Below, piece by piece: positions 20,263 to 29,904 of a stretch of DNA of 64,000 nt. The DNA comes from Nitrospira sp. GTDB taxonomy: Bacteria; Nitrospirota; Nitrospiria; Nitrospirales; Nitrospiraceae. The notes below the pieces were generated by a model. It saw nothing but the letters and a program-made list of their open reading frames with translations. It made no database searches and was not told where the DNA came from. The stretch is from the NCBI GenBank assembly GCA_015903945.1, contig JABMDL010000015.1, forward strand, positions 57,151 through 121,150, given 5' to 3'. A program made the translations under genes and the position numbers. Numbering within the stretch: position 1 is the first letter of the stretch; each line of letters begins with the position of its first letter.

Positions 20263-21180
20263 ATGCGAGCCGTCCGTTTTCATGGTCGAGGGGGCCAGGG
20301 CGCGAAGACCGCCAGCCGTATTCTGGGAACCGCCGCCTTCCTGGAAGGGTTCGTGGCGCAGGACTCTCCGATCTATGGGGCCGAGCGGCGGGGCGCGCCG
20401 GTGGCTGCCTACACGCGCATTGCCAAGGAGCCGATCCTCGAGCGGGGTTTGATAATTCATCCCGACTTGGTGGTCGTGGCCGACGCGTCGCTCATCCACG
20501 ATCCAGCCGCTCGTGTGCTGGAGGGGATCGATGAGCGAACCGCGGTATTCGTGAACTCGCCGCTGACTGGAGAGCAGCTTCGTACGCAGACCTCTCTCCC
20601 TGGTCGTCTGACCACGCTGGATCTCACCGAGATTTCAGTGCGGGAGTTCGGCAAGCGAGGCGCGCTCAGCGCTCTGCTCGGCGCTGTTGCCGGACGCCTC
20701 GTCGGCCTTCGACAGGACTCTCTCGGCCAGGCGATCGCGCGAGAGCTTGCGGATCTGAGCCTCGCTGCGTCGGTGATTGAGCGCAATCAAGCCGTCGCGC
20801 TCAACTGCTATGATGCCGTTCGCCCGGTATCTGTGGAAGCCGGCGCGTCGCAGCCGATCCTTCCGGCGCAGCTGCAACCGCCGACGTATGAACCTCCGAC
20901 GCGAGGAACCGCCAGGATCAGCGCAGCAGCGAATTCGGTTCTGCGGGAAACCGGCGGCTGGCGGACCTTTCGGCCGGTCCTGGTGCCAGACAAGTGCAAC
21001 GGCTGCTGGCTCTGTTTTGTCTATTGCCCCGACGGAGTCATCTCGATGACCAAAGACGATAAGCCCCTGATCGATTATGATCATTGCAAGGGATGCCAGA
21101 TCTGCGTACATGAATGTCCGACCGATGCCCTGGTGGCTGAGCGGGAGAAAGAAGGAGGAGTGGCATGGCGGGCGAAATGA
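20263..21180 (+). CDS. 2-oxoacid:ferredoxin oxidoreductase, fused gamma-delta subunit
   Basis: Gamma domain FHGRGGQGAKTASRIL...YGAERRGAPVAAYTRI plus two 4Fe-4S motifs CNGCWLCFVYCPDG and CKGCQICVHECP. Confidence 0.92.
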   Translation: MRAVRFHGRGGQGAKTASRILGTAAFLEGFVAQDSPIYGAERRGAPVAAYTRIAKEPILERGLIIHPDLVVVADASLIHDPAARVLEGIDERTAVFVNSPLTGEQLRTQTSLPGRLTTLDLTEISVREFGKRGALSALLGAVAGRLVGLRQDSLGQAIARELADLSLAASVIERNQAVALNCYDAVRPVSVEAGASQPILPAQLQPPTYEPPTRGTARISAAANSVLRETGGWRTFRPVLVPDKCNGCWLCFVYCPDGVISMTKDDKPLIDYDHCKGCQICVHECPTDALVAEREKEGGVAWRAK

Positions 21181-22409
21181 TGACCGGCAATCTGGCGGCA
21201 GCGTGGGGTGCGCGGCTGGCCGGAGCGGATTACATTCCCGCGTTTCCCATCACGCCTCAGACGGAAATCGTGGAGGCGTTGGCCAAATGGTGCGAGAGCG
21301 GCGCGATGGCGGCGCGGTTTGTGACCATGGATTCCGAGCATTCCATGATGACGGCCGCGGGGGCTGCGGCGGCCACGGGGGCCCGGGTGTTCACTGCGAC
21401 GTCGAGTCAGGGTCTGTTGTACGCCATTGAAGTGCTCTATTCGATCTCCGGCTGGCGCGCGCCGCTGGTGCTGGTCAATGTCTCTCGGGCGCTGGCTGCC
21501 CCGATCACACTCGAACCGGATCACAACGACGTGTTGGCCGCGCGGGACTCCGGCTTTCTTCAAATCCACGCCGAGACCTGCCAGGAAGTGGTGGACTCGG
21601 TTCTCATGGCCTATCGGATTGCGGAGGATGAGCGGGTCATGTTGCCGGTCATCGTCAATCTGGACGGCTTCTACCTGTCCTTCACACGCGAGCCGGTGAT
21701 TCTGCCGACCCCGGAGCAAGTTGCGCAGTTCTTGCCGCCGTTTCGACCTGCCCACCTGGGTTTCAAAGCCTCAGCACCGCATGCGCTCGGTGTGGCGGTG
21801 CTCGGTGGGACACCATACTCCTATTTCCGGCATCAAATGCATCTGGCCGCCATGAACGCCTTGGAAGTGCATCGCGAAACGGCTGCGGCATTCGAACAAC
21901 TGTTTGGACGGCGATACGACGTGATTGAGGGGTATCGGCTTGACGATGCGGAAGATGTGCTCGTTATGAGCAACGCGTTTGCGAGCCGGGGCAAGGTTGC
22001 GGTTGATGCTGCCAGGGGGGAGGGCAGGCGTGTGGGCCTGCTCCGGCTCCGCATGATCCGTCCCTGGCCGGCCGACGCTATTCGTGAGGCGCTGCGAGGT
22101 CGGCGGGGCGTGGCAGTGTTGGATCAGAATCTCGCTCCTGGGCAAGGCGGGATCCTCTTCCAGGAGATTGCGGCTTGTCTCTACGGCGAAGCCGTGCAGC
22201 CACGGGCGCTCTGCTCGTTCATCGGCGGCCTGGGAGGAAAGAATCTCTCCGAAGGCGAGTTCAGGACGATCTTTGATCAGACGGCTGAAGCCGCAGCAAG
22301 AGAACAAGGGATCGGGCCCATCCTGCTCTACACTGAACCCGAGCACCGGGAGATGACGCAGCTCCAGATGTTGGCGACTACCCAGGGGGACGTGAAACGT
22401 GAACCGTGA
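21165..22409 (+). CDS. 2-oxoacid:ferredoxin oxidoreductase alpha subunit
   Basis: GNLAAAWGARLAGADYIPAFPITPQTEI, TATSSQGLLY. Confidence 0.93.
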   Translation: MAGEMMTGNLAAAWGARLAGADYIPAFPITPQTEIVEALAKWCESGAMAARFVTMDSEHSMMTAAGAAAATGARVFTATSSQGLLYAIEVLYSISGWRAPLVLVNVSRALAAPITLEPDHNDVLAARDSGFLQIHAETCQEVVDSVLMAYRIAEDERVMLPVIVNLDGFYLSFTREPVILPTPEQVAQFLPPFRPAHLGFKASAPHALGVAVLGGTPYSYFRHQMHLAAMNALEVHRETAAAFEQLFGRRYDVIEGYRLDDAEDVLVMSNAFASRGKVAVDAARGEGRRVGLLRLRMIRPWPADAIREALRGRRGVAVLDQNLAPGQGGILFQEIAACLYGEAVQPRALCSFIGGLGGKNLSEGEFRTIFDQTAEAAAREQGIGPILLYTEPEHREMTQLQMLATTQGDVKREP

Positions 22410-22456
22410 TTCGCAAGAATCGATTCACGTTGAACGAATAACGATTAACGAACGAC
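22391..22456. repeat. Heptad-word element overlapping the 3' end of the alpha-subunit gene
   Basis: CGTGAAA CGTGAAC CGTGATT CGCAAGAAT CGATTCA CGTTGAA CGAATAA CGATTAA CGAACGA. Confidence 0.8.
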
Positions 22457-22457
22457 C

Positions 22458-23405
22458 ATGACATGGCAACGCGAGACCTTCAAAAAGATCAAACAGATTC
22501 CCCGCGAAGAACATGTGCTGCCGGGAACATCGCTCTGTGCCGGCTGCGGAGGACTGGAATCGCTGCGGTTGGCTGCCAAGGTATTGGGCGACGATGTTGT
22601 CTATGTGAATGCCGCCGGGTGCTTTACCATGCTGGCGGTCTACCCCTTCACGCCGTTCAAAGGGTCATGGCTCTACACAACGATGGGGTCGGCGCCGGCC
22701 GGCGCACAGGGTGTGCGCGATGCCTTGGATGTGCTGATCGCCAAGGGGCGATTGCCGAAGAGTGAGAATCTGAAAGTGGTGGTCCTGGGAGGAGACGGCT
22801 CGACGTACGATATGGCACTTTCCTCGACATCTGGTGCCATCTACCGTGGGTTGGACTTCTACTACTTCTGTTATGACAATGAAGCCTACGGTAATACAGG
22901 CATGCAACTCTCTGCCGCAACACCCTATGGAGCACGGACCAGTACCTCGCCCTGCAGCCTGCAGCACCCCTTCGCCACGATGCAGGAAAAAAAGGATATT
23001 TTCGAGATCTGGCGGGCCCACAAACCGCCGTACATTGCGACAGTGGCACCGCGGTATCCTTTGGATCTGGAAGAAAAATTCGCACGTGCGGCCAAGGTTA
23101 CCGGGCCGAAACTTTTTCTCGCATTGTCCGCCTGTCCTACCGGCTGGTTGTACGATCCGGGAGAAACTCCGGAAGTCGCGAAACTGGCAGTGGAAACCGG
23201 ACTCTGGCCGCTCAAAGAAGCCATCAACGGCGTGGTCACGCACACCTATGTCCCGAAGTTGAGTCCGGTCGAAACCTATCTCAAACTCCAAGGCCGCTTC
23301 CGCCATCTCTTTGAGCCGACCCTGCAAAAGGAGGCCATCGCCCATATTCAGGGAAGCGTGAATGCCTACTGGGAGCGGGTCAATCTGGCAGAAAGAACAG
23401 GTTGA
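22458..23405 (+). CDS. 2-oxoacid:ferredoxin oxidoreductase beta subunit (TPP-binding)
   Basis: GTSLCAGCGGLESLRLAAKVLG; GGDGSTYDMALSSTSGAIYRGLDFYYFCYDNEAYGNTGMQ. Confidence 0.94.
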   Translation: MTWQRETFKKIKQIPREEHVLPGTSLCAGCGGLESLRLAAKVLGDDVVYVNAAGCFTMLAVYPFTPFKGSWLYTTMGSAPAGAQGVRDALDVLIAKGRLPKSENLKVVVLGGDGSTYDMALSSTSGAIYRGLDFYYFCYDNEAYGNTGMQLSAATPYGARTSTSPCSLQHPFATMQEKKDIFEIWRAHKPPYIATVAPRYPLDLEEKFARAAKVTGPKLFLALSACPTGWLYDPGETPEVAKLAVETGLWPLKEAINGVVTHTYVPKLSPVETYLKLQGRFRHLFEPTLQKEAIAHIQGSVNAYWERVNLAERTG

Positions 23406-23505
23406 CGAAATCGTTCGGTCGATTGTGGTAAAAGAGACGACTCATTCTCGTATGATTCAATCGCCATTTGAATGCAGGCTCATATCAAGGGGGAGATGAG
23501 GCGGC

Positions 23506-23985
23506 ATGAACGAACAGGCTACGATCACCACGTTCTATGAAAAAGATCACGATCGGCTGGATGAGCTGTTCAAGACGTTTCAACGATTGAAACGGTCCGA
23601 CTTTGCCAAGGCCAAGGCAGCGTTCCAGGAGTTCAAGGTTGGTCTCCAACGGCACATCGTGTGGGAGGAAGATCTGCTGTTCCCTCTGTGGGAAGTAAAG
23701 ACCGGCATCTCCCAAGGCGGGCCGACGATGGTGATGCGGAATGAGCATCGCCAGATCGGGCAACTGTTGGAGTCCCTCCACGAAAAAGTCACGGCTGATA
23801 ATCCGGAGACCGATCAGGAAGAGCAATGGCTGATGAGCATACTGGGATCGCACAACATGAAAGAAGAGCGGGTACTCTATCCCTCCATTGATAATGTAGC
23901 CAGCGTGGCGGAGCGGGAACAGGTCTTTCGAAACATGGAGACCATTCCCGAAGATCGCTACAACGCCTGTTGCAGCGGGCACTGA
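23506..23985 (+). CDS. Hemerythrin-domain protein
   Basis: EKDHDRLDELF, HIVWEEDLLFP, MRNEHRQI, HNMKEERVLYP. Confidence 0.88.
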   Translation: MNEQATITTFYEKDHDRLDELFKTFQRLKRSDFAKAKAAFQEFKVGLQRHIVWEEDLLFPLWEVKTGISQGGPTMVMRNEHRQIGQLLESLHEKVTADNPETDQEEQWLMSILGSHNMKEERVLYPSIDNVASVAEREQVFRNMETIPEDRYNACCSGH

Positions 23986-23995
23986 GGTAAGCCAA

Positions 23996-24520
23996 ATGGA
24001 ACAGCGCGATGTCGTCAGAGAACAGACTGAGGTCAAGGTTAAGGTTGAGGGAAGACGTCTCGCGGCGCCTCTAAACCTTCGCCTCAGCCTTGGCCTGATT
24101 CTCCTCGTGGGCTGGTTGGGGATAGTATTTTCGCCGGGCTTCGACCGAAATGTCTGGGCTGAGTCGTCCGTCTCACAACCGGGTGTGAAGCTCAAGGGGA
24201 ATGTTGAACGAGGCAGGAATATCTTCCACGGCAAAGGGGCCTGCCACTACTGCCATGGAATGGACGGCTATCTCGATCGATTGCCACAACTGAAAGAGGA
24301 CATCGCCGCGCTCATCGCGCGGCTGAATCCTCCCCCCACCGACCTACGCAATCCCGATGTGCTCCGTCTGAAGACGAACAAGGAACGGGCCCACGCCATC
24401 CGGGAAGGCCATCCCGGCACCGGCATGTTTCCCGATAGGACGATGACCAATCAGGACCTTGCCGACACGCTATTTTATTTGGCGTTCATCAGAAAAGATC
24501 CCAACCCGGAAAAAGACTGA
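23996..24520 (+). CDS. Mono-heme c-type cytochrome (N-terminus overlaps repeat)
   Basis: CHYCHGMDGYLDR; PGTGMFPDRTMTNQDLADTLFYLAFIRK. Confidence 0.85.
   Translation: MEQRDVVREQTEVKVKVEGRRLAAPLNLRLSLGLILLVGWLGIVFSPGFDRNVWAESSVSQPGVKLKGNVERGRNIFHGKGACHYCHGMDGYLDRLPQLKEDIAALIARLNPPPTDLRNPDVLRLKTNKERAHAIREGHPGTGMFPDRTMTNQDLADTLFYLAFIRKDPNPEKD
24030..24099. repeat. Hexad-word hairpin inside a cytochrome N-terminal coding region
   Basis: GGTCAA GGTTAA GGTTGA GG ... CCTAAA-like CCTTCG CCTCAG CCTTGG CCTGA. Confidence 0.75.
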
Positions 24521-24525
24521 TCGGA

Positions 24526-24887
24526 GTGGAGATGCAACTTCATATTGCTCTGTTGGCAGCCCTTATAGGAGTTTCCCCAGTTTTGAAAAGCTCCCTTGGT
24601 TGGGCCGGTGATGCCGGCGTGCCATCGTCGGGGAAGAACCACTCCGGTGACATCAGGCCAAAGCCTTCTACTGGGGATAGCAACCGTGGCGAGAAACTGT
24701 ACCAGGCGAGCTGCATCGTCTGCCATGGTCCCGGTGCGACCGGCGGCATTGGTCCTCGGCTGGCAGGCAATCCCGTGCATTTTGGACAGTTGTCTATGAA
24801 GGTCAGCACGCGATGCCGCCGCTCAACGGGGTCATCTCCAGCCAGCAGATGGCCGACATCCGCGCCTGGCTCCTGACGTTGCGGTGA
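24526..24887 (+). pseudogene. Mono-heme c-type cytochrome, frameshifted
   Basis: CIVCHG in frame 1 up to ~24785; the continuation VYEGQHAMPPLNGVISSQQMADIRAWLLTLR* is in frame 3 to 24887. Confidence 0.8.
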
Positions 24888-24991
24888 GGCGCCAGTTAGA
24901 CCCTCTTGGCGCGTCGACCGCGCGAGTCACTGAGATTGCCGACGAACGGTGCGGCATCACTGCGGGCACGGCGACACGGATATAGGCGCCA

Positions 24992-25747
24992 GTGCACCTT
25001 CATTTCGACCACGCAGATTTCATGGGAGGGCGCGTTACAAGAGATCGGTATTCGCGCTGCGGATGGCTGCTCATGTGTATACTGGCCTGGGGCTTTGCCA
25101 GTGGCGCCCCGTTAGTTGTTCACGCTCAATCAATACTCGATCATGATTTTCGGCTCTGGTCGCCCGTGTATCTCACCGTCCGGCTCCCTTCTTCATTTGT
25201 CGGAACCATGGAGGTGCACCCGCGATTTGGAGAGAATGTTTCGGAGTTGAACCAGCTGGTTGTTCGTCCCGTGCTGGGCTATAAGCTGACCGATCACTTG
25301 TCAATCTGGCAAGGGTATACCTGGGTCGGCACGTATCGGCCACGTTTTGCCGAGGAACACCACTCTATCCAGCAACTGATCTATCGTCGGCAGTTCTCTT
25401 CTTTCGAGCTTTTCAGCCGCTTCATGCTGGAAGAACGCGTGATTGGCCGCGCCGATGGCACGGGTGTGCGTGCGCGCACATTGATGCGGGTTGATATTCC
25501 TATTCCACAGGCTCCCGAGTGGGCATTTGTGCTCTACAATGAAATCTTGGTGAATGTGAATTCCGTGCGAAACGGTCCGCAGGAGGGGTTTGATGAGAAT
25601 CGATTTGTTGCCGCCATGAATCGCCAGGTGACGGACCAGATCTCCATGGATCTCGGGTATCAAATGCAGGCGCAAAATAAGGCGAACTCCGGTCTTGTCA
25701 ATCAGATGAACCACATTCTGCTTGTGCAGTTCTTTCTCAGTCTGTGA
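24992..25747 (+). CDS. DUF2490-like outer-membrane protein
   Basis: DFRLWSPVYLTVRLPSSF...EVHPRFGENVSELNQLVVRPVLGYKLTDHLSIWQGYTW; start uncertain. Confidence 0.75.
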   Translation: MHLHFDHADFMGGRVTRDRYSRCGWLLMCILAWGFASGAPLVVHAQSILDHDFRLWSPVYLTVRLPSSFVGTMEVHPRFGENVSELNQLVVRPVLGYKLTDHLSIWQGYTWVGTYRPRFAEEHHSIQQLIYRRQFSSFELFSRFMLEERVIGRADGTGVRARTLMRVDIPIPQAPEWAFVLYNEILVNVNSVRNGPQEGFDENRFVAAMNRQVTDQISMDLGYQMQAQNKANSGLVNQMNHILLVQFFLSL

Positions 25748-25978
25748 CTGGATGACCGGCGACAGAGGACCGCAACTTACGGTTGACTGAGGGAAAAGAA
25801 AGAGTTGGCAGGCAGGCGTGCTGGAGAGGGAGGAATAAGCGGTCCTCGCCCGTAACCTTGTTCAAAGTCTGGCCGTCGTACTTCTCGCTCAAGCGGCCAG
25901 AAAACAAAGCAGCGCGCGGCCGGACGCGTTTCGTTTAGGATATGTCTGCGCTATACTTAGTCCCAAGCAGGTGCTTAT

Positions 25979-26107
25979 ATGTCCGAACCAATCCCATCCC
26001 CGCCTCCAGGATTCGACGATCTGTCGGTTGACGAACGGATCGACTATGTGCAGTCGCTGTGGGACCGCATCCCGGCCACGCCCGAGCAGGTTCCTGTTCC
26101 TGAATGA
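25979..26107 (+). pseudogene. Truncated addiction-module antitoxin-like ORF (42 aa)
   Basis: MSEPIPSPPPGFDDLSVDERIDYVQSLWDRIPATPEQVPVPE* resembles the N-terminus of putative addiction-module (Unstab_antitox-like) proteins, stopping just after VPVPE. Confidence 0.55.
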
Positions 26108-26109
26108 CA

Positions 26110-26388
26110 TCAAAGAATCGTTCGGGAAAGACTCGAATCATATCGAGCAAACCCTGAGACAGGCCGACCTCGGGATGAGGTTCGTACAGGCATCGCGCAA
26201 AATCTGCGTGAGCGTTTATCGGACGGATGGCACAGCGGCTCGTCGTCCAGCCACAGTCGGACCTCGGATCCAAGCCGCAGCCTTGCGCAGTCTCGCGTGT
26301 CCGACCTCGTGCGCGGCAAGTGGGGCAAATTCGGTCTGGAAATGCTCATCACGCTGAAGGCGAGGATTGGGCGGAAAGTGCGTGTCTA
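26110..26388 (+). pseudogene. Degenerate XRE/HigA-like HTH antitoxin remnant
   Basis: Fragment LAQSRVSDLVRGKWGKFGLEMLITLKARIGRKVRV* resembles the HTH end of XRE antitoxins; no intact upstream frame. Confidence 0.45.
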
Positions 26389-26481
26389 GCTTACAAGGTG
26401 AAAACGGTTTCCTAAACTGCGGATCCTTTATCTTTAAATCCGGTTGCCCTAGTGTGCTGGAGTATTTATTAGGAAGATGGA

Positions 26482-27222
26482 ATGCCAGTTACAGTCACTC
26501 GATATTCTGAATTGACCCAAGCGTTCCGTCTCGGCACCGACGATATTAAAAAGCTGAGCGATATCCTCTCTCTGCTTGGCGATAAGTTTACTTGCAGAAA
26601 TTATTATACCGACGGTTTTGCGAGAGAATATCCAACGGATGAAGAGTTACTTGAGTATGAAAACCCTCCAACGAAAGCAATGCGAGCCCTTCAAATTCAA
26701 TCTAGGTCAGCAACCCACCAGGGATATGCATCATTGGATTTTCGCCACACGACGCGCGACAGCATAACAATCCATCCTGATGGACCAGAAGATATAATTT
26801 CAAAAGTTAACAGTAACCTCAACGACTTCTTCCCACGAATCAATAGGTGGTATGGGTTCATAGCAGTGAGGGACTACACCAATGTAATGTTCAATTTGCT
26901 ATTTGTGCTTCTGGCTGCAATTGTCATAGGGATCGCTGTTGGATTCATTCCAGCCAAAGAAGCTGAACCTCAAAAGGAATCGGCAGTTGAGAAAGTCCGA
27001 GGTTACCTCTTGGCTGGTTCAATTCCAATCAGCCTTTTCTTTATCGGATTTTCTACCAATCGGATCCGTGATTGGTTATTCCCTGTCGCTGAATTTGCAA
27101 TAGGCCAGGGCTTCAATCGAGATGCGCACCCCGAACGGCTAAGAGCCGGTGTTGTAGGTCTCATATTTGTACCTTCACTTCTTTCTGCTCTTGCTTACAT
27201 GATATCGAGAATTGCGGGCTAG
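26482..27222 (+). CDS. Hypothetical membrane protein (two TM hairpins)
   Basis: 246 aa ORF with hydrophobic segments VMFNLLFVLLAAIVIGIAVGFI, GYLLAGSIPISLFFIGF and VVGLIFVPSLLSALAYMI; visibly lower GC than neighbours. Confidence 0.6.
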   Translation: MPVTVTRYSELTQAFRLGTDDIKKLSDILSLLGDKFTCRNYYTDGFAREYPTDEELLEYENPPTKAMRALQIQSRSATHQGYASLDFRHTTRDSITIHPDGPEDIISKVNSNLNDFFPRINRWYGFIAVRDYTNVMFNLLFVLLAAIVIGIAVGFIPAKEAEPQKESAVEKVRGYLLAGSIPISLFFIGFSTNRIRDWLFPVAEFAIGQGFNRDAHPERLRAGVVGLIFVPSLLSALAYMISRIAG

Positions 27223-27342
27223 TCTGCTACCTGACTATTATCAAACAGGATAAATTGGTCCCATCTGCACCCATTGCGTAGTCCTTCTTCTTGGTGGTTT
27301 CTCGTGGAATTAGGTTGTCCGATGAAGGACTAGAGCCAGTTC

Positions 27343-29507
27343 CTAAACTTCGGGATGTGGTGATTCGATTCGCATTCTCGCATCCACGATCTTGCAGCCC
27401 TGGCCTTCCGGTAACGCAAAGATCGGATTCAGGTCGATCTCGGTGATTTCGGGAATGGCTTCGACAAGGTGAGAGATACGGAAGAGGATATCTTCGATCG
27501 CTTTTACGTCAACCGCCGGTTGGCCGCGGTAGCCGGTGAGTAACCGATAGCCCTTGATCGCTTTCACCATGTCGGCTGCGTCTCGGTCGGTCAACGGCGC
27601 CAGGCAAAATTGCACGTCGCCGAGGATTTCGACGTGAATGCCTCCCAGCCCGAAGGCGATCAAGGGGCCGAACAACGGATCGCGAGTCACGCCAATCATC
27701 ACTTCCACCCCGCCTGACAGCATCGGCTGAACGAGCACGCCTTCCATCGCATCCAACTTGTTTACATGTGCGAGCCTGGCTTGAATGGTGCTGAACGCCT
27801 CGCGCACCGCCTGCTCGTTAGCCAGGTTCAACCGCACCGCGCCAATTTCTGTCTTGTGTACAATCGTATGGGACGCCAGCTTCATCGCCACCGGGTAGCC
27901 GATCTGTTGTGCCAGTTTGGCCGCCTCCTCGGCGCCGGTGGCCACGGTTCCTTGCACAAGAGGCAGATTCATTGCGCCGAGGATGGCATGGGTTTCTTCC
28001 GCCGTCAGCCAGCCTGATCCGCGTTCCGATATGGCCTTTGCACAAATCGACTTCGCCATTGATAGGTCAATGTCGGAATCGCGTGGCGCCTGACTGATTG
28101 CCTGCTGCCGCCAGCCTTCATAGGCCAGGGCACGGCTGACGACGAGCGCCGGAATCTCAGGGTACCGATAGGTAGGGATGATTTCTCCGTCCACCGTGAA
28201 TGTCCGATCCAAATCTCCTTCCGCCATCCAGCAAATATAAACGGGTTTGTTCTTTCCGATCGTCTGGCGAGCCGCTTGGATCCCCCGAAGGATTCCCGCC
28301 GCCACGGGAGGATTGTCCTCCGTCCGGACCGAGACGTGAACAATGATGAGGGTGTCGATCTCGTCCGCCTTGAGCATGGTGGCAACGGCCCGGGCATGCT
28401 GATCCTCGCTTGCAAAACCGATTACATCGACAGGATTGTTCAGTGCCGCTGTGGGAGGAAGAAAGACGGCAAGCGCGGAGTGTGTCTCCTTCGACAATTC
28501 CGGCACCATGAGCCCTTCCGCTGCGCAACTGTCGGCGCAGAGAACGCCTGGCCCGCCGGAATTGGTCAAGATGCCGATCCGGCGACCAGAAGGGAGCCGT
28601 TGATTGGATACGCCAGTGGCGAGCGCGAGAAATTCTTCGAGGGTTTTCGCACGGATGACGCCGCACTGTGTGAATAATGCGGCTACCGCCGTTTCGTTCG
28701 TGGCCAGTGCCGCCGTGTGAGATCCGGCCGCTGATTGTCCAACCTGTGTCCGACCCGCTTTCATGACGACGACGGGTTTCTTTCTTCCCACGCGCTCGGC
28801 AATCAATCTGAACCGGTGAGGATCGACGATGGTTTCAAGATAGAGGAGAATCACGTCTGTCGCCTGGTCCTGCTCCCAGTACTCCAGAAGATCGTTCACC
28901 GTGACGTCGGCGTGCCGATGCTGACAAAGCTGGAGACACCCAGATTCAACCGCTGGGCTGCTGTGACCACGGCCAGTCCGAGTCCGCCGCTTTCGGAAGC
29001 GAGAGCCACACGACCGACCGGCGGAATGATCGGCGTGTAGGTGGCATTGAGGCGTGCGGAAGAATCGAGATTCATCAGTCCGAAGCAATTCGGTCCAATC
29101 AAGCGGAGTCCCTGTTGGCGGATTTTTTCGCGCAGGTGCTGTTCGAGCGAGACCCCCGCACCGTCTGTTTCGGCAAATCCTGCGGTGATGAGAATAACAG
29201 CCGGGACGTGTTTGGCGGCGCAATCGTCGATGACCGAAAGAACACACTCGGATGGCACGGCGATGACGGCGAGATCGACAGGGGTGAGAATTGCCGTCAG
29301 CGAAGGAAACGTCGGTAGGCCCGCAATCTCGGTTGCATGTGGGTTGACGGGAATGATGGGCCCGGTGAACCCTCCGCCCTGTAGAGACTCAAGCACCCGG
29401 CGTCCGATGCCGCCTTCCTGACGGGATACGCCGACGATTGCGACGGACCGAGGATGGAAGAACGGCTTCAGCGACTCGACAACGGAACGGTTATGTGGTG
29501 GCGACAT
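27343..29507 (-). pseudogene. ADP-forming acetate/acyl-CoA ligase (alpha-beta fused), frameshifted
   Basis: N-part MSPPHNRSVVESLKPFFHPRSVAIVGVSRQEGGIGRRVLESL...SSFVSIG (28896-29507) continues as DVTVNDLLEYWEQDQATDVILLYLETI... in another frame (27343-29247). Confidence 0.85.
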
Positions 29508-29531
29508 GACGAAGGCGTGGTCACCATTCCT

Positions 29532-29891
29532 CTAACTGACGACATCGGGCGGCGATATGAACCGGATATAAGACAGCACATCCAGCATCTGTTCATCCGT
29601 CAGCTTGCCGCGAAAGCTGTGCATGGGGCTGAATAGGACCCCGTTCGAAATCGCCACGAGCAATTCCCAGTCAGTCTTGGACCGGATGATAGCGGATCGG
29701 AGATCGGCAGGCCTCACGATCAAATCCCGGCTGTCCGGGCCGTTTCCATCCAAGTTGGCTCCGTGACAACGGAGACATTGCTGCCGATACGTGTCCTCTC
29801 CGGCCTTGGGATTGCCTCGCTGGACTTGGGCCGAAACCCAAGGCGCGGAGACGAGAACGAGGACAAGAACGACGGCCAGCAGTGTTTTCAT
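29532..29891 (-). CDS. Mono-heme c-type cytochrome
   Basis: Start MKTLLAVVLVLVLVSAPWVSAQ; CLRCHG; internal Met chosen from the 30041 ORF. Confidence 0.88.
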   Translation of the reverse strand: MKTLLAVVLVLVLVSAPWVSAQVQRGNPKAGEDTYRQQCLRCHGANLDGNGPDSRDLIVRPADLRSAIIRSKTDWELLVAISNGVLFSPMHSFRGKLTDEQMLDVLSYIRFISPPDVVS

Positions 29892-29904
29892 GATCGCATC
29901 CCTT

